A program made the position numbers and the translations under genes. Under the pieces are notes generated by a model. It made no database searches. It saw only the letters and a program-made list of their open reading frames with translations, and was not told where the DNA came from. Of a DNA stretch of 64,000 nt, positions 60,117 through 64,000 are shown piece by piece. This DNA comes from Candidatus Rifleibacteriota bacterium (GTDB lineage: Bacteria > Muiribacteriota > Ozemobacteria > Ozemobacterales > Ozemobacteraceae), in NCBI GenBank assembly GCA_015233565.1, contig JADFXM010000025.1, forward strand, positions 43,420 to 107,419, read 5' to 3'. Numbering within the stretch: position 1 is the stretch's first letter; each line of letters opens with the position of its first letter.

Positions 60117-61480
60117 AGGTAATTTTTGCCAATCCTCCCTATATTAAAGACGATAATTCTTCTCCTGAGAATAATTTCAAAATTCGTCATTTCATTTTCA
60201 GACATGAATATAGGAAAATCCCGTATGGCGAGAAATTATATTTTTTTATTCGCAGATTATTTGGAATTGGGACAAAGGTGCGATACGGCATCAGAGCAGG
60301 TTCGAGATGGCCTTCGACAATGAATCAACCCTTTGGTGGACCGCCATATCCCTTTTTCATGGGATACGCCGCTTCTTACCTGAAATCACATGGAATATCC
60401 GTAAATATTCTGGATTCTATTGTTGAAGAAGAATATTCCTATCAAAAATTCCTTGAAGAGATAAAGAATGAATGCGCGGATATCGTAGTTTTAGAAACCT
60501 CCACTCCAACTTTGGAAATAGACCTTTGGTTCGCGAAAAAAGTGGCTCGATTTACTGACGTGGCGCTTGCCGGTCCGCATCTGAATAAAGATACCGTTCG
60601 TGACGTTCAGAAAGAATGTCCGGAAATAAAATATTTTTTGCTGGGCGAATATGTTAAAAGCTCCCTCGAAATGGCAAAGACTCGTAAACCAGGAATTTAT
60701 GAATCAGAAGTGATTAGAGACCTTGATTCAATCGATTTTCCTTTCAGAGATTACAGGAATGCAGCAGAATATTTTGATCCATCGATGCCAACTTCAAAAC
60801 CTCAGCTGCAAATATATGGCAGTAAGGGATGCCCGTTTAAATGTACTTTTTGCGCGTGGCCACAGACAATGTATTTCGGGATTGTCTCTCTCAGAAAACC
60901 ACAAAAAATTGCAGAAGAAATAAGACAAGCTGTTTCCAAGCATGGCTATAAAAGCATTTTCTTTGACGATGACACTTTTAACATAGGTAACGACCGCATT
61001 TCAAAGCTTTGTGATTACCTCAAGGAAATAGGCATACCCTGGACCATGATGGGGAGATTGGATTCTTCTCCGAATTGGCTATTTGACAAAATGATAGATT
61101 CGGGATGTGTTGGAATGCGCTTCGGAGTGGAGACATTTGATATTGGCATTCTGGCCAGAGTTCAAAAAGGGTTGGAGAGAACTGACTTCCAGGCAACCCT
61201 TACTCACCTTTCCAACAAGTACCCGAAAGTAATGCTTCATCTCACGATGATGCGAGATATGCCAGGAATGAGCGAGAAAATCCAGGAAAATGACATGAAA
61301 ATTCTTAAAGACCTGGGTTTTTCAGAAAAAAATATATTCAGAAGTTATCAACTTTCGCGTTGTGCTCCTTTCCCTGGCACAAAGCTTTTTGAGGAAATGA
61401 AAAAGGAATTAGGTGAAGAGGTGTTAAAAAATTTCAATGCATATGATGGTGCCCAAACCACCGTTATGAAACAGAGTTGA
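60113..61480 (+). CDS. B12-binding-type radical SAM protein in the glycan operon
   Basis: A 455-residue protein. The N-terminal part (1-200) is Rossmann-like (VIFANPPY, GPPYPFFMGYAASYLKSHG, VVLETSTPTLEID, ALAGPHLNKD) as in B12-binding radical SAM proteins, without DxHxxG. The iron-sulfur site is Cys240-x3-Cys244-x2-Cys247 (KGCPFKCTFC), followed by SIFFDDDTFN and MRFGVETFD. The start is TTG at 60113, overlapping the upstream TGA (TTGA), with GAGGAAG about 7 bases upstream. Position between glycosyltransferase and sugar-reductase genes suggests it modifies a glycan or sugar nucleotide; that is inference. It shares domain order with the gene at 2405. Confidence 0.86.
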   Translation: MKVIFANPPYIKDDNSSPENNFKIRHFIFRHEYRKIPYGEKLYFFIRRLFGIGTKVRYGIRAGSRWPSTMNQPFGGPPYPFFMGYAASYLKSHGISVNILDSIVEEEYSYQKFLEEIKNECADIVVLETSTPTLEIDLWFAKKVARFTDVALAGPHLNKDTVRDVQKECPEIKYFLLGEYVKSSLEMAKTRKPGIYESEVIRDLDSIDFPFRDYRNAAEYFDPSMPTSKPQLQIYGSKGCPFKCTFCAWPQTMYFGIVSLRKPQKIAEEIRQAVSKHGYKSIFFDDDTFNIGNDRISKLCDYLKEIGIPWTMMGRLDSSPNWLFDKMIDSGCVGMRFGVETFDIGILARVQKGLERTDFQATLTHLSNKYPKVMLHLTMMRDMPGMSEKIQENDMKILKDLGFSEKNIFRSYQLSRCAPFPGTKLFEEMKKELGEEVLKNFNAYDGAQTTVMKQS

Positions 61481-61656
61481 AAGTGGAAAATTGATGAAAA
61501 CTTCTTTTGTTGAAGGATTAAGGGGCGCTCAACTCAAGTGTTTCGACTTGTTGTGCTACGAGTATTTCTGCAAGCAAAGTTCAAACCGGCACAGGTGTTT
61601 TGTTTTGTCGGAAACGGCATCTTTCGCTCAAAATCACTGTTGTTGAGAAGGAACAA

Positions 61657-62529
61657 GTGAAACTACTGATCATTGGTGCTTCCAGCTTCCTTGGAAATCA
61701 TTTGTACGACTTTTTTCAAGGGAAAAAAGATTTTTCAACATTTGGAACGTACTTTAAAAACAAGACTAAATCTGATTTTCTTTATTTTGATGCTTTGAAT
61801 AAAGATCAAGTTTCTTCAACTTTAAGTGAACTCAGACCTGACCACATTATTGTTCTATCCGGAAATAAGAATTTGAAGCAATGTGAGCTTGACTATGAAA
61901 AAGCTTATTCCTTGAACTTTTGTCCTGCAAAGAATGTCGCAGAAGCAGTATCAGAGAATAACCTGAAATCCAGAATCATTTTTTTTTCGTCTGACTATGT
62001 TTTCGAAGGAAGTAAGGGATATTACTCTGATTCTGATGAATGTTTTCCCAAAACAAATTACGGAAAAACCAAGCTACTTGCTGAAACATTTCTTTTGAAG
62101 TCCCCTGTAAGAATGAAAATACTAAGGACATCGGCTGTCATGGGAAAAGGAGGTCTGTTCTTTGAATGGTTGATCTCAGCTTTAAAAAAGGAAAAGCGCC
62201 TTTCGATGTTCACAAACGTTTTTTTCACTCCCACCCCAATTAACTTTCTTTGCGAAGGAATTGATTTCTTAGTTTCCAGATTTGATGAAATTGAGCAGAA
62301 GGTTATTCACCTTGTAGGAGAGCTGAGATTGAACAGATTTGAGTTTGCGAAGATTTGCCAAATCAATCTTGGTAATTTTAATACTCTTTTGGAACCAGCA
62401 ATGGAAGACACTTCAACTTCCCTGTTCAAGCATGATTTATCAATGATTCAATCGGAAATTTTAAAAAACTTTCAGAAAGAATCTTTTGAAACTTACCTCA
62501 GGAGTGTCACAGATGCTTTTAAAGCTTGA
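61657..62529 (+). CDS. RmlD-like SDR family sugar-nucleotide reductase
   Basis: A 290-residue protein of the extended short-chain dehydrogenase type. It has the NAD(P)-binding GASSFLGNHL (6-15), the strand FFSSDYVFEGSKG and the catalytic NYGKTKLLAE (Tyr-x3-Lys), the RmlD arrangement (dTDP-4-dehydrorhamnose reductase). GTG at 61657 is preferred since AAGGA lies 4-5 bases upstream and the extra 19 residues from 61600 have no homology. It may make a deoxysugar, though RmlA/B/C partners are outside the window. The 176-base stretch before it has no clear gene. Confidence 0.83.
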   Translation: MKLLIIGASSFLGNHLYDFFQGKKDFSTFGTYFKNKTKSDFLYFDALNKDQVSSTLSELRPDHIIVLSGNKNLKQCELDYEKAYSLNFCPAKNVAEAVSENNLKSRIIFFSSDYVFEGSKGYYSDSDECFPKTNYGKTKLLAETFLLKSPVRMKILRTSAVMGKGGLFFEWLISALKKEKRLSMFTNVFFTPTPINFLCEGIDFLVSRFDEIEQKVIHLVGELRLNRFEFAKICQINLGNFNTLLEPAMEDTSTSLFKHDLSMIQSEILKNFQKESFETYLRSVTDAFKA

Positions 62530-62887
62530 TAACTACTATAGTTTTACTGATGATAGAGGTTCCTTGAAAGGATTGATAAATACAGGGAAATGGGAAGAAG
62601 TGAATTTGGTTACATCCATGAAGGACTCAACTAGAGGAAATCATTACCATAAAGAGACGATCGAGGTTTTTATTATCATCAAGGGAAAAATAGAAGTTTC
62701 TTTACAGAAAGTTGAAAATAGCCGACTTTCCGGGAGTGTAGAAAAACATATTTTCCGAAAAGGTGATGTGTTTTTGATTAATCCTTTTGTTAATCATACT
62801 TTCTTTTGTATTGAAGAATCTGAATGGCTCAATATGCTTTCCAAGACTATCAACATTGAAAATAAAGATATTTTTCGAGTTTCATGA
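62513..62887 (+). CDS. cupin of the WxcM/FdtA-like sugar isomerase type
   Basis: A 124-residue single cupin. It contains TDDRGSLKGLIN, a metal- or substrate-binding GNHYHKETIEVFIIIKGKIEV and KGDVFLINPFVNHTFFC, resembling dTDP-keto-sugar isomerases (FdtA, WxcM C-terminal) and RmlC-type epimerases. ATG at 62513 overlaps the RmlD-like gene by 17 bases and has AGGAG 8-9 bases upstream. The two probably act on the same keto-sugar. Confidence 0.82.
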   Translation: MLLKLDNYYSFTDDRGSLKGLINTGKWEEVNLVTSMKDSTRGNHYHKETIEVFIIIKGKIEVSLQKVENSRLSGSVEKHIFRKGDVFLINPFVNHTFFCIEESEWLNMLSKTINIENKDIFRVS

Positions 62888-62899
62888 AAGTGGTGCCGA

Positions 62900-63865
62900 A
62901 TGGAGACAAAACTGATTAAACCACTGCAGCAGCTACCTGTACCGGTTTTATTAATGGTGTTCAACCGATTGGAAACCTCCAGAGTGGTATTTGAGGAAAT
63001 TAAAAAAGCACGTCCCGAAAAACTTTATGTTGCTTGTGACGGGCCTCGCAAAGAAAGAATAGGGGAGAGTGAAAAGGTTTGCACTGTTCGTGAATACATA
63101 ATCAAAAATATTGATTGGCCTTGCTCTGTTCAAACTCTTTTTCGAAATGAAAACCTTGGATGCAAAACAGCGGTAAGTGGTGCAATTTCATGGTTTTTTG
63201 AAAATGAAGAAAAGGGAATTATTTTGGAAGACGATACTGTTCCCAACCAGAGTTTTTTCAACTTTTGTGCGGAGTTGCTTGAAAAATATGAGGATGACCA
63301 CCAAATCTGGCATATTGGAGGAATTAACTTTCATAATGGCAAGATTTGGGGGGATGGAAGTTATTATTTGTCAGCGTTTGCCCATATCTGGGGTTGGGCC
63401 TCGTGGCGTCGGGCATGGAGCAAATACCGAGCGGAAGTTTCCAAAGAAGACATCGTTTCGGCGCTTGATTTTCTAGGTTTATTAAGAATGCCTCAGCGGA
63501 CAATTGAGTATTTTGCCGAAAAGTTCGAGATGACAAGACAAGGGAAAATAAACACCTGGGACTATCAGTGGAACATTGCAATGTGGAAACATCAAAAGTT
63601 TGCGATCCTTCCCAATGTTAATCTTGTCACAAACATTGGTTACGGGATGGCGGAAGCCACTCATACTAGTCAGACCAACGAAATTGCATTTCTGGCCAAT
63701 CATGAAATTCCAAAATTAGTACACCCAGTCAAATTAAAACATCAAAAATTGGCTGATAGACAAATTTCCAAAAAGTATTTTTACTCTTTTTCTCTTTTAA
63801 GAAGAGTTTTTCAAAAGTTCAAAAAATTAGTCAGAGTTGTCTTGAGTGCTTTTGGCAAAATTTAA
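62900..63865 (+). CDS. GT-A-fold glycosyltransferase
   Basis: A 321-residue protein that starts VPVLLMVFNRLETSRVVFEE with LYVACDGPRKER, and has the Asp-rich metal site GIILEDDTVPN, followed by WHIGGINFHNG and AHIWGWASWRRAWSKY. This is the pattern of nucleotide-sugar transferases sometimes labelled hemolytic-protein HlpA-like. The donor and acceptor are unknown. The C terminus is basic with a short amphipathic helix. It lies 12 bases after the cupin gene, last complete gene of the operon; 63866-64000 is AT-rich and empty. Confidence 0.82.
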   Translation: METKLIKPLQQLPVPVLLMVFNRLETSRVVFEEIKKARPEKLYVACDGPRKERIGESEKVCTVREYIIKNIDWPCSVQTLFRNENLGCKTAVSGAISWFFENEEKGIILEDDTVPNQSFFNFCAELLEKYEDDHQIWHIGGINFHNGKIWGDGSYYLSAFAHIWGWASWRRAWSKYRAEVSKEDIVSALDFLGLLRMPQRTIEYFAEKFEMTRQGKINTWDYQWNIAMWKHQKFAILPNVNLVTNIGYGMAEATHTSQTNEIAFLANHEIPKLVHPVKLKHQKLADRQISKKYFYSFSLLRRVFQKFKKLVRVVLSAFGKI

Positions 63866-64000
63866 TTTAGAGCTTTGAGGTTCTTGCAATATTACCAAAA
63901 TGATTAGGTCCTATCAATTTCAATCTTAAAAAATTTCCAAAAATTTTCTTCTACCCTTTCTTATTTTGTCAAAATAGTCTTAAAATCTAGCTTTTTAAAT

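Noticed and set aside
61495..61644. 50-codon Cys-rich open frame between the radical SAM and RmlD-like genes
   Set aside because: No ribosome site, no homology, and Cys/Phe content typical of a chance frame.

Overview
The window is a chromosomal segment of an AT-rich bacterium (about 40% GC by eye). It has 50 protein genes, no rRNA or tRNA, and no phage or plasmid backbone. A Gram-negative-type cell is suggested by a type IV prepilin-like protein, Aat (N-end rule), DXS isoprenoid synthesis, undecaprenyl-phosphate sugar transferases and many signal peptides. The mix of HEAT-repeat proteins, large unrecognised secreted proteins, a CheB-CheR fusion, B12/radical SAM proteins and a two-TM FtsY does not match a well-studied genus. 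A deep-branching candidate phylum such as Riflebacteria/Ozemobacteria is a guess, not a demonstrated placement. Several sigma70-like promoters with 17-bp spacing are readable, and most starts have a GGAG/AAGG-type ribosome site.

Layout. 1-2.3 kb: prepilin-like gene, ECF sigma factor and a membrane anti-sigma/FecR protein in one tight operon. 2.4-9 kb: a B12-type radical SAM gene converging on the smc-ftsY operon. 9.4-13.2 kb: HEAT protein and three unrecognised soluble or membrane-anchored proteins. 13.4-17.8 kb: CheB-CheR-PAS fusion overlapping a PAS hybrid histidine kinase. 18.3-26.6 kb: secreted zinc-peptidase-like protein with a helix-hairpin-helix tail, secreted basic-linker protein, dprA, lysA, DUF3084 protein and an ankyrin protein. 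26.8-30.1 kb: a very large membrane protein with a degenerate PHP-like domain plus a STAS protein with its own promoter. 30.7-36.2 kb: LOG-family hydrolase, sugar-1-phosphate transferase, DUF1858, dxs, methyltransferase. 36.4-40.7 kb: LysM protein with a long Ser/Thr/Trp/Pro region, small proteins, HEAT protein with two zinc ribbons. 40.8-47.6 kb: aat, then mtnA, a class II aldolase, ileS and dnaN on one strand. 47.7-57.1 kb: HAMP protein, secreted proteins, a 1057-residue membrane spermidine-synthase-like protein, multi-PAS histidine kinase. 57.2-63.9 kb: surface-glycan genes (WecG/TagA fusion, CgeB-like glycosyltransferase, radical SAM, RmlD-like reductase, cupin, glycosyltransferase), continuing off the right edge.

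The clearest non-coding discovery is a set of short inverted-repeat elements in intergenic regions. Two copies share the terminal consensus CAGGGCAARCG-N3-ACTTTT (9119-9307 and 24876-25024). A different 126-bp element at 20132-20257 has 15-bp terminal repeats and an exact 7-bp flanking duplication. A third type lies at 21178-21386. None encodes a transposase here, so they look like non-autonomous (MITE-like) elements.

The most interesting proteins are the PHP-like membrane protein with its STAS neighbour, the TagA enzyme fused to a WecA-like membrane domain that seems to lack the usual Asp-rich motifs, the membrane FtsY, and the mtnA-aldolase pair that may recycle 5'-deoxyadenosine/methylthioadenosine. 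Domain calls were made by eye from motifs; no database search was possible.
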